Source: Comamonadaceae bacterium (GTDB lineage Bacteria > Pseudomonadota > Gammaproteobacteria > Burkholderiales > Burkholderiaceae_C). Taken from it: 64,000 nt of DNA. Positions 27,253-36,821 of the stretch are shown piece by piece. The stretch covers positions 33,562 to 97,561 of the forward strand of contig CANJQN010000014.1 in the NCBI GenBank assembly GCA_947476465.1, in the 5' to 3' direction. The translations under genes were made by a program, and so were the position numbers. The notes below the pieces were generated by a model, which searched no databases, was not told where the DNA came from, and worked only from the letters and a program-made list of their open reading frames with translations. Each line of letters opens with the position of its first letter. The stretch's first letter is position 1.

Positions 27253-28239
27253 ATGAGACAAGTTACTCGCTGGGTGATGCGCCTGTTCCTGGCCGCCGCC
27301 GTCGTCACCCCCATGGCAGCAACCGCCCAAGGCCAGGACTTTCCCAACCGGCCCGTCCGACTCGTGGTCGGCTATGCCCCTGGCGGCTCCGTTGACATCA
27401 TGGCGCGCGCGCTGGCAAACCAGCTGTCGATCATGTGGAAACAGCCGGTGGTGGTCGACAACCGCGCAGGGGCTTCGGAATTCATAGCCGCAGAACACGT
27501 GGCCAGGGCCGCTCCAGACGGCTACACGCTCTACGCCGTGACCGAGATCGGCCTGGAAGTGAACCCGCTGCTCTACACGAAGATGCCCTACGACCCGAAG
27601 AAGGACTTCGCCCCCGTCTCTCGTTTGCTGGAGGGTCCGATGATGTTTGTTGTCGCCCCAACATTGCCAGTCACGAACATGAAGCAGTTCATCGACTATG
27701 CAAAGGCAAATCCTGGCAAGTTGAACTACGGCTCCAGTGGCAACGGCGGACAGGTTCATTTGGCGATGGCCTACCTCGCCAAGGCAAGCGGCATCGAGCT
27801 CACGCACGTCCCATACAAGGGGTCGGCGCCGGCGGTGGCTGACATGCTGACGGGTGCGGTCAATTCGACGACTGCGCCGCTGTCGCTGCTCGCTCCCTTC
27901 GTCCAAAGTGGCAAGATTCGCGCCATCGGGATCGCCGGCGACAAGCGGGCCAAGGCCATGCCAGATGTCCCCACGCTGAAAGAGCAGGGATACGGCAATC
28001 TCGATGCGAGCTGGGCGCTGTCGGTTGTGGCCCCGGCCGCCACGCCGTTGCAACTGCGCAATAAGATTTCCGCGGATATCAGAACTGCGCTGCGCGATCA
28101 AAAGTTCATCGACGAGCAGTTCGATCGCTTCGGCTATACACCCATTGGGGATACGCCTGAGCAGTTCGCGCAATTCCTGGTGACCAATGCGAGCAAGCAG
28201 GCCGCACGGGTGCAAGCAGCGAACGTCAAGCTGGATTGA
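27253..28239 (+). CDS. Bug-type (tripartite tricarboxylate transporter) periplasmic binding protein
   Basis: A 328-residue protein. A signal peptide (cleavage near ATAQG, about residue 24) is followed by the Bug family signature FPNRPVRLVVGYAPGG, ARALANQL, VVVDNRAGAS, NYGSSGNGGQVH, THVPYKGSAPAVAD and IGIAGDKRAKAMPDVPT. These proteins bind carboxylates in the periplasm. The ATG at 27253 gives a proper signal peptide; upstream in-frame codons do not. No TctA/TctB membrane genes are nearby, as is common for Bug proteins in Burkholderiales. First gene of the right operon. Confidence 0.92.
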   Translation: MRQVTRWVMRLFLAAAVVTPMAATAQGQDFPNRPVRLVVGYAPGGSVDIMARALANQLSIMWKQPVVVDNRAGASEFIAAEHVARAAPDGYTLYAVTEIGLEVNPLLYTKMPYDPKKDFAPVSRLLEGPMMFVVAPTLPVTNMKQFIDYAKANPGKLNYGSSGNGGQVHLAMAYLAKASGIELTHVPYKGSAPAVADMLTGAVNSTTAPLSLLAPFVQSGKIRAIGIAGDKRAKAMPDVPTLKEQGYGNLDASWALSVVAPAATPLQLRNKISADIRTALRDQKFIDEQFDRFGYTPIGDTPEQFAQFLVTNASKQAARVQAANVKLD

Positions 28240-28259
28240 AATCGAAAAGGGCACAGCCG

Positions 28260-29162
28260 ATGGCGACTCTAGATCTGCAATGCCTGTACGCGGTGAAAAA
28301 CGGGCTGCTCGAAGGCCCCCGCTGGGATGACCGAGAGCAAGCGCTCGTTTTTGCGGACGCGCGAAACGGCGGCGTTCTCAAGCTGGACTCGGACGGGAAG
28401 GTGCACACAGTCATCGCGCATCGGCGCGGCATTGGGGGCATGGCGTTGCACGAAAACGGCGGCTGCGTCGTCACCGGCCGAAACGTTGCGTACAAGGCGT
28501 ATGACAAGGCCAGCCAGGCGCAACCGACTGTGGTGCTCATTGAGCGCGACGAGGCGAACCATCGGGTCGGCTTCAACGACCTCACGACAGACGCGCGTGG
28601 GCGCGTCTACGTAGGGTCCATGGCATTTGTGGCTCTGCACGAGGACATCGACGACCCGAAGCTTCGCGCCGGTGAATTTTGGGTGATCGATACGGACGGA
28701 GCGGTCAGGCGCGTGGCCCAAGACATCCGCGTGAGCAACGGCACCGCGATGTCGGCGGACGGCGGGACGCTGTACTTGTCGGACTCGAGCCGGCGCGTTG
28801 TGTTCTCGTTTCCGGCCGACGTCGAAACTGGAAACCTGGGCGAGCGCAGCGTGCTGATTGAAACGCCGGCCGGAGTGCCGGACGGCATGGCCGTTGCCGA
28901 AGATGGCAGCATTTGGGTGACCTTGGCTTATGCGGGAAAGTTGATTCGCTATTCCCGAGAAGGAAAGCCCATGCAGGAGTTCGACATACCAGACTTGATG
29001 GTGACAAGCGTTGCGTTTGGTGGCACCGACGGGCGCACACTCTACGTCGTGACCGGGGCACCGAACGACCAGCCGCAAGAGGCAGCCAAGGTTTACGCCG
29101 CACGGGTCGATGTCGCGGGCATTGCCGTACATCGCGCGAGGACGCCGACCGCCGCCCTATGA
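28260..29162 (+). CDS. SMP-30/gluconolactonase-family protein
   Basis: A 300-residue six-bladed propeller of the lactonase/regucalcin family. Indicators: LLEGPRWDDREQALVFAD with the metal-ligand Glu, GFNDLTTDARGRVYVGS, DIRVSNGTAMSADGGTLYLSD and GVPDGMAVAEDGSIWVTLA. It may hydrolyse a lactone to a hydroxy acid. The ATG at 28260 is used because homology starts at ATLDLQCLYAVK. It lies 20 bp after the Bug gene, and its stop overlaps the ligase start (ATGA). Confidence 0.87.
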   Translation: MATLDLQCLYAVKNGLLEGPRWDDREQALVFADARNGGVLKLDSDGKVHTVIAHRRGIGGMALHENGGCVVTGRNVAYKAYDKASQAQPTVVLIERDEANHRVGFNDLTTDARGRVYVGSMAFVALHEDIDDPKLRAGEFWVIDTDGAVRRVAQDIRVSNGTAMSADGGTLYLSDSSRRVVFSFPADVETGNLGERSVLIETPAGVPDGMAVAEDGSIWVTLAYAGKLIRYSREGKPMQEFDIPDLMVTSVAFGGTDGRTLYVVTGAPNDQPQEAAKVYAARVDVAGIAVHRARTPTAAL

Positions 29163-30481
29163 TCGTCAATCGCTCCACCGATCCTGCCCCCATCGAAAGC
29201 CGCGACTGGGATTCACTGCTGGACGAACGGCAGGGCTTGTTTGACAGGCAATGGAAATACCTGTGGCAGCATTCGCCGTTCTATCGGGACAAGCTGTCGG
29301 CAGCGGGGCTGCGTGAAAATGAGCCGCCGCGGCTGGCCGACCTTTCGCAGGTACCGTTCACCTTGAAGGAGGAGTTCCGCGCGAGCCAGGAAGCTTTCCC
29401 ACCGTTCGGCCGACACCTGGCGGTAGATCGCAAGCAATTGCGCCAGATACAGACCTCGTCCGGCACCACCGGTAAGCCCATGGCCATCGGTCTCACCAGC
29501 AAGGACGCCCAAGCGTCCAGTGAGATGCTTCGGCGCGGCTACCTCGCCGTCGGGCTGCGCCCTGGCGACACGGTTTTGCATGCCTTTTCGATGAGCCGGG
29601 CGTGGATTGGGGGCTTGTGCATGGTTGAGGGCTACCTGAGCATGGGCGTCACGGTCCTGCCAATCGGCGCGGAGGCGGGTCGGGACAAAATCCTCGAAAT
29701 GATGCGGATGTTCAGGCCTGACGCGATCGCCGCCACGCCGGGGTTTCTGCTGAACCTTGGCATGCGCGCCCTGGAGCTTGGCATCGACCCCCATTCACTT
29801 GGCCTCAAGCACATGCTCACGGGCGGCGAACCGGGTGGCGGCATCCCTCGCGTCCGCGAGCAGATCTCTGGGATGTGGAATTGCCCCATCCGGGAAGTAA
29901 TGGGTGGCACGGACTTCTACACGGCGACCTGGGCCGAGTGCCCCGAGCAAAATGGCATGCACTTTGTGGGCGCTGAATACGGGTGGTTTGAGCTGGTTGA
30001 TCCCGACAGCGGTGCCGCGGTCGAAGTGAAGGAAGGCGCGGTAGGCGAACTCGTGTACACGCACCTGCAGCGGGAGGCCGTCCCCGTCCTTCGTTTTCGC
30101 CACCGCGACATCGTGCGGGTCACGGGCATGGGCCGATGCGCATGCGGACGCTGCACTCCCCAGATTCGCTGCATTGGCCGGGCAGACGACATGTTGATTG
30201 TGAAGGGGGTGAACCTTTTCCCGTCGGCCGTGCGTGCGGTGGTGGCCGAGCATGTCGGCCTTGGCCCCGAGTTCCGGATCGTCAAGCCAAAGGGGCAGTA
30301 CACGCTGCCTGGCCCTCTCCATCTCAAGGTGGAAGCGGATGAGCAGATCCCCATGCAAGCCGAAGACTTCGCCAAGATCCTTCAGCAGCGCCTTTCTGTT
30401 GCATTCAGCGTCGCGTTCGTGGCTCGCGGCAGCACCGCCGCGACGGACGCGATCAAGGCCGGCTACTTCGAGGAGGTATGA
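29159..30481 (+). CDS. PaaK-like acyl/aryl-CoA ligase (AMP-forming)
   Basis: A 440-residue adenylate-forming enzyme of the phenylacetate-CoA ligase group. It has the P-loop-like QTSSGTTGKPMAIGL, the A5-type motif VMGGTDFYTATWAECPEQN, the RFRHRDIVRVTG segment, a Cys-rich patch RCACGRCTP seen in this family, and the C-terminal hinge GRADDMLIVKGVNLFPSAV. It activates a carboxylic acid with CoA. It overlaps both neighbours by 4 bp, so it acts with the lactonase-like and crotonase proteins. The substrate need not be aromatic. Confidence 0.88.
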   Translation: MIVNRSTDPAPIESRDWDSLLDERQGLFDRQWKYLWQHSPFYRDKLSAAGLRENEPPRLADLSQVPFTLKEEFRASQEAFPPFGRHLAVDRKQLRQIQTSSGTTGKPMAIGLTSKDAQASSEMLRRGYLAVGLRPGDTVLHAFSMSRAWIGGLCMVEGYLSMGVTVLPIGAEAGRDKILEMMRMFRPDAIAATPGFLLNLGMRALELGIDPHSLGLKHMLTGGEPGGGIPRVREQISGMWNCPIREVMGGTDFYTATWAECPEQNGMHFVGAEYGWFELVDPDSGAAVEVKEGAVGELVYTHLQREAVPVLRFRHRDIVRVTGMGRCACGRCTPQIRCIGRADDMLIVKGVNLFPSAVRAVVAEHVGLGPEFRIVKPKGQYTLPGPLHLKVEADEQIPMQAEDFAKILQQRLSVAFSVAFVARGSTAATDAIKAGYFEEV

Positions 30482-31281
30482 CGATGAAAACGATCCCATT
30501 GGGCACTGAAGACATCCTGCTCAAGCGTAACGGGTCCATCGCCGTCGTCAGCATCAACCGGCCAGCCAAGCGAAACGCGATGACGCTTGCGATGTGGAAG
30601 GAACTGACGCGGATCTATCGAATGCTTGCCGCCGACGCAGCTGTCCGTGCGGTTGTGCTTACCGGCAACGGCGGCGTCTTTGGTTCGGGTGCTGATATCT
30701 CCGAGTTCCCTGCCGTGCGCCACGACCCAGAAAGCGCCGCAGCCTACGACCTCGTGGTCGACCACTGCGCCGAGGCGGTCATGGAGATGCCCAAGCCCAC
30801 CGTTGCAGCGATCTCCGGCGTCTGTGGCGCGGGGATACTGTCGCCCGTGCTCGCCTGTGACTTCCGAATCGCTGACCGGACCGCTACTTTCTTCCTGCCA
30901 CCGGCCAAGATCGGAATCGTCTACGGCATCGAAAAGTGCCGTCGCGTGATGTCGATTGTCGGCATCACCAACGCAAAGAAGATCCTCTACAGCGGAAAGA
31001 TGTTTGGGGTGGATCAAGCCCTGGCAACCGGCCTGGTCGATCAGGTCGTCGACGGCGATGTTGTGATGTCGGCCGTCGAGTTTGTGCAGGAGATGACGCA
31101 AGGCGCGCCCTTGGCCGTCGCAGGCATCAAGGAAATTCTTGAGGCCATCGCTGCAGACCAGGTTGAGCAGCGTCGGCCTCGCCTCGAAGCGGCAATCCGC
31201 AGAGCAGACGCGAGCCAAGACCAGCGCGAGGCGGCGCGCGCGTTCATGGAGAAGCGGTCGCCGGTCTTTCGCGGGGAATGA
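30478..31281 (+). CDS. Enoyl-CoA hydratase/isomerase family protein with altered active site
   Basis: A 267-residue crotonase-fold protein. The oxyanion-hole segments are present (GGVFGSGADISEF and SGVCGAGILSPVLACDF), but the usual GxxGGxxRL segment is replaced by AKIGIVYGIEKCRRVMSIVG, which lacks the catalytic-Glu pattern of hydratases. It may be a decarboxylase, isomerase or thioesterase-like crotonase. The start ATG at 30478 overlaps the ligase stop; an ATG two codons later is possible. It is followed by a 149-bp gap without a gene. Confidence 0.83.
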   Translation: MTMKTIPLGTEDILLKRNGSIAVVSINRPAKRNAMTLAMWKELTRIYRMLAADAAVRAVVLTGNGGVFGSGADISEFPAVRHDPESAAAYDLVVDHCAEAVMEMPKPTVAAISGVCGAGILSPVLACDFRIADRTATFFLPPAKIGIVYGIEKCRRVMSIVGITNAKKILYSGKMFGVDQALATGLVDQVVDGDVVMSAVEFVQEMTQGAPLAVAGIKEILEAIAADQVEQRRPRLEAAIRRADASQDQREAARAFMEKRSPVFRGE

Positions 31282-31430
31282 CGTTAATGCGCGTTCATCG
31301 TGGCTTAGCCGCTGGTGTGCCTGTACTGGATGTTGAAGCACTTGCGTGTGGCTGACAAAGTAGCCGGCCCCGGTCGTCGACGGCCTCTTGCCTCAGCCTA
31401 CGAATACGCACCTTCCACAGGAGCCGGGCT

Positions 31431-33428
31431 TTGAACGTCAACACCGTTACGCTGCGCCAATGGTTGGGCACCAACCGCGGATTGGTCCTGCACGACTATG
31501 AGGCCCTGCGGCGCTGGTCGGTGGACCATGTAGAGGACTTCTGGGAGGCTGTCTGGGACTATTTCGATATCCAGTCCGCACAGCCGTATCACCAAGTCCT
31601 CTCAACCTACCAGATGCCAGGCACGCGCTGGTTCGAGGGCGCGCAGGTCAACTACGCCGGCCAGGTCATGAGGCATCTGGAGGCCGCGACATCAGCCGGC
31701 GTACCGGCCATTGTCTTTCGCAACGAGCGCCTGCACGCCGAAGGTCGTAGCCAGGAGGTGGGCTGGGCCGAACTGGCGGACAGCACTGCGGCGCTCGCGG
31801 CGAACCTGCGAGCCCTGGGCGTGCAGCGCGGTGACAGGGTTGCAGCTTACCTGCCCAATGTGCCGCAGGCTGTGATCGGCTTCCTCGCCTGCGCGTCGAT
31901 TGGCGCAATTTGGACGATGTGCGCGCCCGACATGGGACTGGCGACAGTTCGCGACCGCTTCCGCCAGGTTGATCCCAAGGTGCTCATTGCGTGCGACGGG
32001 TCGGTCTATGCAGGCAAATCAGCAGACCGGCGTGAGATGGTCGCATCCCTGCTGATGGAATTGCCGAGTGTGCAGGCGTTGATCCTGGTCCCTTACCTGG
32101 CGGCGGCGGGCGCCACTGGCGGCCCCTTCATTTTCGACGCTGGCGGATGGCAAGGGCGGATCCTCCAGTGGCAAAGCGCGATTGCGGGCCCCGCGCGGCT
32201 GGCCCCCGAGCCTGTGCCGTTCTCGCACCCCCTGTGGATCGTCTACAGCAGCGGAACGACTGGATTGCCTAAACCGATCGTGCACGGGCATGGTGGGGTG
32301 ATGCTGGAGATGCTCAAACTGCACGCGTTCCACTTGAACCTGCAGCCCAGCGCCCCATCCGGGGAACGATTCCTTTGGCACAGCAGTTCTGGCTGGGTCA
32401 TGTGGAACTTGGTTGTTTCTGTCCTCTTACTCGGCACGACGATTTGCGTCTACGACGGCCATCCGTCGCACCCCCAGCCCGACACCCTGTGGAAACTGGC
32501 CGAACAGGTTGGCGCCACTTTCCTTGGTGCGGGGGCGGCCTACTACACGGGATGTATAAAGGCCGGTCTCCAACCACGAAAGAGCGCGGATGTCTCGCGC
32601 CTGAGGGCACTGGGATCAACCGGGTCACCGCTGCCGCCCCAGGCCTATGCGTGGGGCGCCGCGGAAGTCAGGGCCGACATCTGGTGGGCTGTCATTGCGG
32701 GTGGAACCGATCTTGCGACGGCATTCCTGGCCGGTTCGCCAGAGTTGCCAACAGTGCCAGGGGAAATGCAGGCGCGCTGCCTTGGCGCTGACGTGCGCGC
32801 CTGGGACGAGCAAGGCAAGGAACTGGTTGACGATGTGGGGGAACTCGTCTGCCTGAAGCCCATGCCGTCAATGCCGCTTTTCTTCTGGGGCGACCAGGAG
32901 GGTCGCCGGTATCTGGACAGCTACTTCGACGTCTATCCAGGTGTCTGGCGCCACGGCGACTGGCTGCGGATCACGCCCACTGGCGGGGCAGTGGTCTACG
33001 GCCGCAGCGATGCCACACTCAAACGGCACGGTCACAGGATGGGGACCAGTGAAATTTACCGCGTGGTCGAAGATCTTCCAGAGGTGCTGGACAGCCTCGT
33101 GGTCGATGTCGAATATCTCGGCCACGCCAGCTTCATGCCGCTGTTTGTCGTGTTGCGTCCCGGTATGGCGCTCGATCTCGCGCTTGAAACCCGCTTGCGT
33201 CACGAAATCCGTACGCAAATATCGCCTCGCTTCGTACCGGATGAAATCGTGCAGGTCGCCGAAATCCCTCGCACCCTGACCGGCAAGAAGCAAGAACTTC
33301 CCGTCAAGAAGCTGCTGTTGGGCCGGTCACTGCGCGACGTGATGAACCCGGACGCGTGTGCGAACCCCGGCGCATTTGACTTCTTTGTCGACTACGCTGG
33401 GAGTCAGCAGCGCCAATCGGCTGGATGA
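31431..33428 (+). CDS. Acetoacetyl-CoA synthetase-like AMP-forming ligase
   Basis: A 665-residue adenylate-forming enzyme close to acetoacetate-CoA ligase. It has DFWEAVWDYFDI, GTRWFEGAQVNYAGQ, WIVYSSGTTGLPKPIVHGHGG, a hinge YGRSDATLKRHGHRMGTSE and the catalytic-Lys region TLTGKKQELPVKKLLLG, as expected for AacS. The start is TTG (31431), set by AGGAG at 31419-31423 with 7-nt spacing; no ATG fits. It gives the island a second CoA-activation step, for a short oxo acid or for the pathway end product. Confidence 0.88.
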   Translation: MNVNTVTLRQWLGTNRGLVLHDYEALRRWSVDHVEDFWEAVWDYFDIQSAQPYHQVLSTYQMPGTRWFEGAQVNYAGQVMRHLEAATSAGVPAIVFRNERLHAEGRSQEVGWAELADSTAALAANLRALGVQRGDRVAAYLPNVPQAVIGFLACASIGAIWTMCAPDMGLATVRDRFRQVDPKVLIACDGSVYAGKSADRREMVASLLMELPSVQALILVPYLAAAGATGGPFIFDAGGWQGRILQWQSAIAGPARLAPEPVPFSHPLWIVYSSGTTGLPKPIVHGHGGVMLEMLKLHAFHLNLQPSAPSGERFLWHSSSGWVMWNLVVSVLLLGTTICVYDGHPSHPQPDTLWKLAEQVGATFLGAGAAYYTGCIKAGLQPRKSADVSRLRALGSTGSPLPPQAYAWGAAEVRADIWWAVIAGGTDLATAFLAGSPELPTVPGEMQARCLGADVRAWDEQGKELVDDVGELVCLKPMPSMPLFFWGDQEGRRYLDSYFDVYPGVWRHGDWLRITPTGGAVVYGRSDATLKRHGHRMGTSEIYRVVEDLPEVLDSLVVDVEYLGHASFMPLFVVLRPGMALDLALETRLRHEIRTQISPRFVPDEIVQVAEIPRTLTGKKQELPVKKLLLGRSLRDVMNPDACANPGAFDFFVDYAGSQQRQSAG

Positions 33429-33498
33429 ATCGGTATTGCGTGCGGTCAGCGCGGCATTCGCCCGACGGCCTGGCGCCCGTGAGCAGGAGCATGACGAT

Positions 33499-34539
33499 AT
33501 GACGGCAATGGACATATCCAAAGAGCATGGTTTCGATGCGGCCCGGCTCGCCAGCTACCTGCGAAGCACGATCGAAGGGCTGGGCGGGCCGATGACCCTG
33601 GAGAGGATATCCGGCGGCCAATCGAACCCGACCTTTTTCGTGACATTCGCAAACCGGCGGCTGGTGCTTCGCAAGAAGCCGGCGGGGCCGCTATTGCCTT
33701 CAGCGCATGCCATCGACCGCGAATATCGAGTCATGCATGCCCTGGCCGGGACAGGCGTGCCTGTTCCGGAGGTCATTTGTTTCTGCCCCGATGCACAGAT
33801 CATCGGAACGCCGTTTTATGTGATGGGACGCCTGGAGGGCCGTGTATTTTCAGATCCGTGTTTGCCTGGTGTGGCTCCGAAAGAGAGGCGCGCGATGTAC
33901 TTGGCCATGGCAGAGACACTGGCGCGTCTGCATCATGTGGACTGGCAGTCCGCCGGGCTCGGCGACTTCGGGAAGGCTGGGGGCTATTTCCAGCGACAAA
34001 TGACGCGCTTTACGCGTCAGTGGCAGATGTCAAAAACGCGCGACCTTCCGCAGCTGCAGGAGTTGTCTGCCTGGCTGATGAACCATATTCCCGAACGCGA
34101 TGTGACGGCGATCAGCCATGGTGACTTCAGGATCGGGAACTTGATGTTTCATCCAACGCTGCCGCGCGTTATCGGTGTACTCGACTGGGAGCTCGCCACG
34201 TTGGGAGACCCTATGGCCGACTTGGCCTACAGCACACTTGCCTGGCACCTGGCCCACGACGAGTACATGGGGATCCTGGGTGCGGATCAGGACGTCTCGG
34301 GCATTCCCAGCCAGGCACAGTACGTTGACCACTACTTTTCGCACAGCGCCGCGGCTGGACAGCTGCAGCCGTTTCACGTCGCGTTTTCATTGTTCCGGCT
34401 CGCTGTGATGTTCGAGGGCGTTTCGGCACGGGCGGCTGCTGGCACGGCGGCCTCCGCAAACGCCGCGCAAGTCGGCAGGCTTGGCCTTGTTTTTGCGAGC
34501 AGAGGGCTCGCGGTGATCGCCGGGGCAACCACTTCATGA
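33499..34539 (+). CDS. APH-fold phosphotransferase, second acyl-kinase-like gene
   Basis: A 346-residue kinase with LERISGGQSNPTFFVTF, the catalytic loop AISHGDFRIGNLMF and the Mg segment LDWELATLGDPMADLAYS. It belongs to the ACAD10/11 kinase-domain-like group and differs clearly from the kinase of the left arm. Here no DUF6285 partner is adjacent. AGGAG (33485-33489) followed 9 nt later by ATG 33499 fixes the start. It is the last gene of the right arm, 70 bp after the AacS-like gene. Confidence 0.83.
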   Translation: MTAMDISKEHGFDAARLASYLRSTIEGLGGPMTLERISGGQSNPTFFVTFANRRLVLRKKPAGPLLPSAHAIDREYRVMHALAGTGVPVPEVICFCPDAQIIGTPFYVMGRLEGRVFSDPCLPGVAPKERRAMYLAMAETLARLHHVDWQSAGLGDFGKAGGYFQRQMTRFTRQWQMSKTRDLPQLQELSAWLMNHIPERDVTAISHGDFRIGNLMFHPTLPRVIGVLDWELATLGDPMADLAYSTLAWHLAHDEYMGILGADQDVSGIPSQAQYVDHYFSHSAAAGQLQPFHVAFSLFRLAVMFEGVSARAAAGTAASANAAQVGRLGLVFASRGLAVIAGATTS

Positions 34540-34631
34540 CTGCCATGGTCTGAAGGCGAGGTCGGCGCAGTTGCGCAGGCTGCGCGGTGCTGCTGGCACC
34601 GCGGGCGAGGCCAGAATGCGGCGGCTGAGCC

Positions 34632-36707
34632 TCAGTCGGTCCGCGCGGCCGCCGCCGCCGCCGTATCGGCCGCCTTGCGCGCGAACTCGGCGCGCAGGGC
34701 CCTGAGCTTTTCGCGCGGGTCTTCCTTCACGGTCGACTGGTCCAGCGCCATCTCGGCAATGAAGCGGCTGGGCACACCCAGCACGATCTCGCGCCCTTTC
34801 TTGCGCCGCTTGACCCAACTCACCGCCAGCGAGCGCTGCGCGCGGGTGATGCCCACGTACATCAGGCGCCGCTCTTCCTGCAGGCGCTGCACGATGCTTT
34901 CATTGGCTTGGCCGACGCGTCCGTCATCGTCGTCGAGCTTGAAGGGCAGCAGGCCTTCGTTGCAGCCGGCCAGGATGACGTGCGGCCACTCCAGGCCCTT
35001 GGAGGCGTGCAGCGTGGACAGCGTGAGCACGTTCTGGTCTTTCTCGCGCTCGCTGATCGTCGACAGCAGCGCGATGGTCTGCGCCACCTCCAGCAGGTTC
35101 TTGCGCTCGCTGGCGACCGACGCCCCTGCGGTGTCGTCGATCTCGCCGCCGCAACGCTTGGCCATCCAGTCGCAGAACTCCAGCACGTTGGTCCACCGGG
35201 CGGCCGCAACCCTCTCGTTGTCCTCGCTGTCGAACAGGTGCTGCTCGTAGCCGATGTCCTTGAGCCAGTCGGTCAGGAAGGCCCGGGCATCGTCCGCGCC
35301 CACGGTCTGGCGGGCGCGGTATTCGAGGTCGTTCACGTAACGGCCGAACTCATGCAGGCTGCCAACCGCGCGGGCCGCCAGCACCGAGCCGAGCGACGAT
35401 GAGAACAGCGCCTCGAACAGGCTCAGCTTGTACTTGCTGGCGAAGGAGCCCAGGCTGGCGAGCGTCTGGTGGCCGATGCCGCGCTTGGGCGTGGTGACTG
35501 AGCGCAGGAAGGCCGGATCGTCGTCGGTGTTGACCCACAGGCGCAGCCAGGCGCACAGGTCGCGGATCTCGGCGCGGTCGAAGAAGCTCTGGCCGCCCGA
35601 GACCTTGTAGGGAATCTGCGCCTTGCGCAAGGACTGCTCGAAGATGCGCGCCTGGTGGTTGGCGCGGTAGAGGATGGCGAAGTCTTTCCAGTCTTTATGC
35701 GCGCCGTTGGCGCGGATCGACACGAAGCGCGCCACCGCGCGTTCGGCTTCGTGCTCCTCGTTGTCGCAGTCGACCACGCGCACCGGTTCGCCCTCGCCCA
35801 GCTCCGAGAACAGGGTCTTGGGAAACAGCTTGGGGTTGGGCTGGATGACGTTGTTGGCCGCGCGCAGGATGCCGCTGGTGGAGCGGTAGTTCTGCTCGAG
35901 CTTGACCACCTTCAGCGTGGGGTAGTCCACCGGCAACCGGCGCAGGTTGTCCAGCGTGGCGCCGCGCCAACCGTAGATCGACTGGTCGTCGTCGCCCACG
36001 GCGGTCAAGCGCCCACGCTCGCCCACCAGCAGCTTGAGCAGTTCGTACTGCGTGGCGTTGGTGTCCTGGTATTCATCCACCAGCACATGGCCCAGGTTGC
36101 GTTGCCACTTCTCGCGCACATCGGCGTGATCTTGCAGCAGCTTGAGCGGCAACCCGATCAGGTCGTCGAAGTCCACGCTCTGGAAGGCAGCCAGCCGCTC
36201 CTCGTAGCGAGCCATGATGCGCGCCGTGACGCGCTCGTTGTCGTCCTTGGCCTGCGCCTGCGCCTTTGCCGCGTTCAGGCCCAGGTTCTTCCACAGGCTG
36301 ATGGCCCACTGCCATTGGCGCGCAGTGGCGCTGTCGGTGGTGCCGCCGGCGGCGTCCTTCAGGATGGAAGTGACATCGTCGGTGTCCATGATGGAGAACT
36401 GGGGCTTGAGGCCCAGCGCGGCGCCGTCCTGGCGCAGTAGCCGCACCCCCAGGGCATGGAAGGTGCAGATCACGACGTCCTTGGCCTCGCGCCCGATCAG
36501 GCCCTTGGCCCGCTCACGCATCTCAGCCGCCGCCTTGTTGGTGAAGGTGATCGCCAGGATGCGCTTGGGCTCCACGCCGGTCTGGATCAGGCGGGCGATC
36601 TTGTGGGTGATCACGCGCGTCTTGCCCGAGCCGGCGCCGGCCAGCACCAGGCAGGGGCCGTGCAAGAAATTGACCGCTTCCTGCTGCGCGAGGTTGAGGC
36701 CGGACAT
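34632..36707 (-). CDS. rep: ATP-dependent DNA helicase Rep (UvrD/Rep SF1A)
   Basis: A 691-residue superfamily-1A helicase. Walker A is AGAGSGKT (residues 23-30); later motifs are ITFTNKAAAEMRERA, DEYQDTNATQYEL, VGDDDQSIYGWRGA, LEQNYRSTSGIL, LSTLHASKGLEW and RRLMYVGITRAQ. Rep removes roadblocks ahead of replication forks. The ATG at 36707 (MSGLNLAQQEAVNF) is the family start; the in-frame upstream extension is Pro-rich and rejected. The C-terminus ends in an Ala-rich tail. Confidence 0.95.
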   Translation of the reverse strand: MSGLNLAQQEAVNFLHGPCLVLAGAGSGKTRVITHKIARLIQTGVEPKRILAITFTNKAAAEMRERAKGLIGREAKDVVICTFHALGVRLLRQDGAALGLKPQFSIMDTDDVTSILKDAAGGTTDSATARQWQWAISLWKNLGLNAAKAQAQAKDDNERVTARIMARYEERLAAFQSVDFDDLIGLPLKLLQDHADVREKWQRNLGHVLVDEYQDTNATQYELLKLLVGERGRLTAVGDDDQSIYGWRGATLDNLRRLPVDYPTLKVVKLEQNYRSTSGILRAANNVIQPNPKLFPKTLFSELGEGEPVRVVDCDNEEHEAERAVARFVSIRANGAHKDWKDFAILYRANHQARIFEQSLRKAQIPYKVSGGQSFFDRAEIRDLCAWLRLWVNTDDDPAFLRSVTTPKRGIGHQTLASLGSFASKYKLSLFEALFSSSLGSVLAARAVGSLHEFGRYVNDLEYRARQTVGADDARAFLTDWLKDIGYEQHLFDSEDNERVAAARWTNVLEFCDWMAKRCGGEIDDTAGASVASERKNLLEVAQTIALLSTISEREKDQNVLTLSTLHASKGLEWPHVILAGCNEGLLPFKLDDDDGRVGQANESIVQRLQEERRLMYVGITRAQRSLAVSWVKRRKKGREIVLGVPSRFIAEMALDQSTVKEDPREKLRALRAEFARKAADTAAAAAARTD

Positions 36708-36821
36708 GTGAGGGGGAGGGGAAACTGCGACGGGAGGGGGACTGCGGGAAGCGGCAAATGATACCGGTGGGCCTGCCGCCATCAGTGGCAAGGCCTTGTG
36801 TTGCTACATCGACAATACGCC

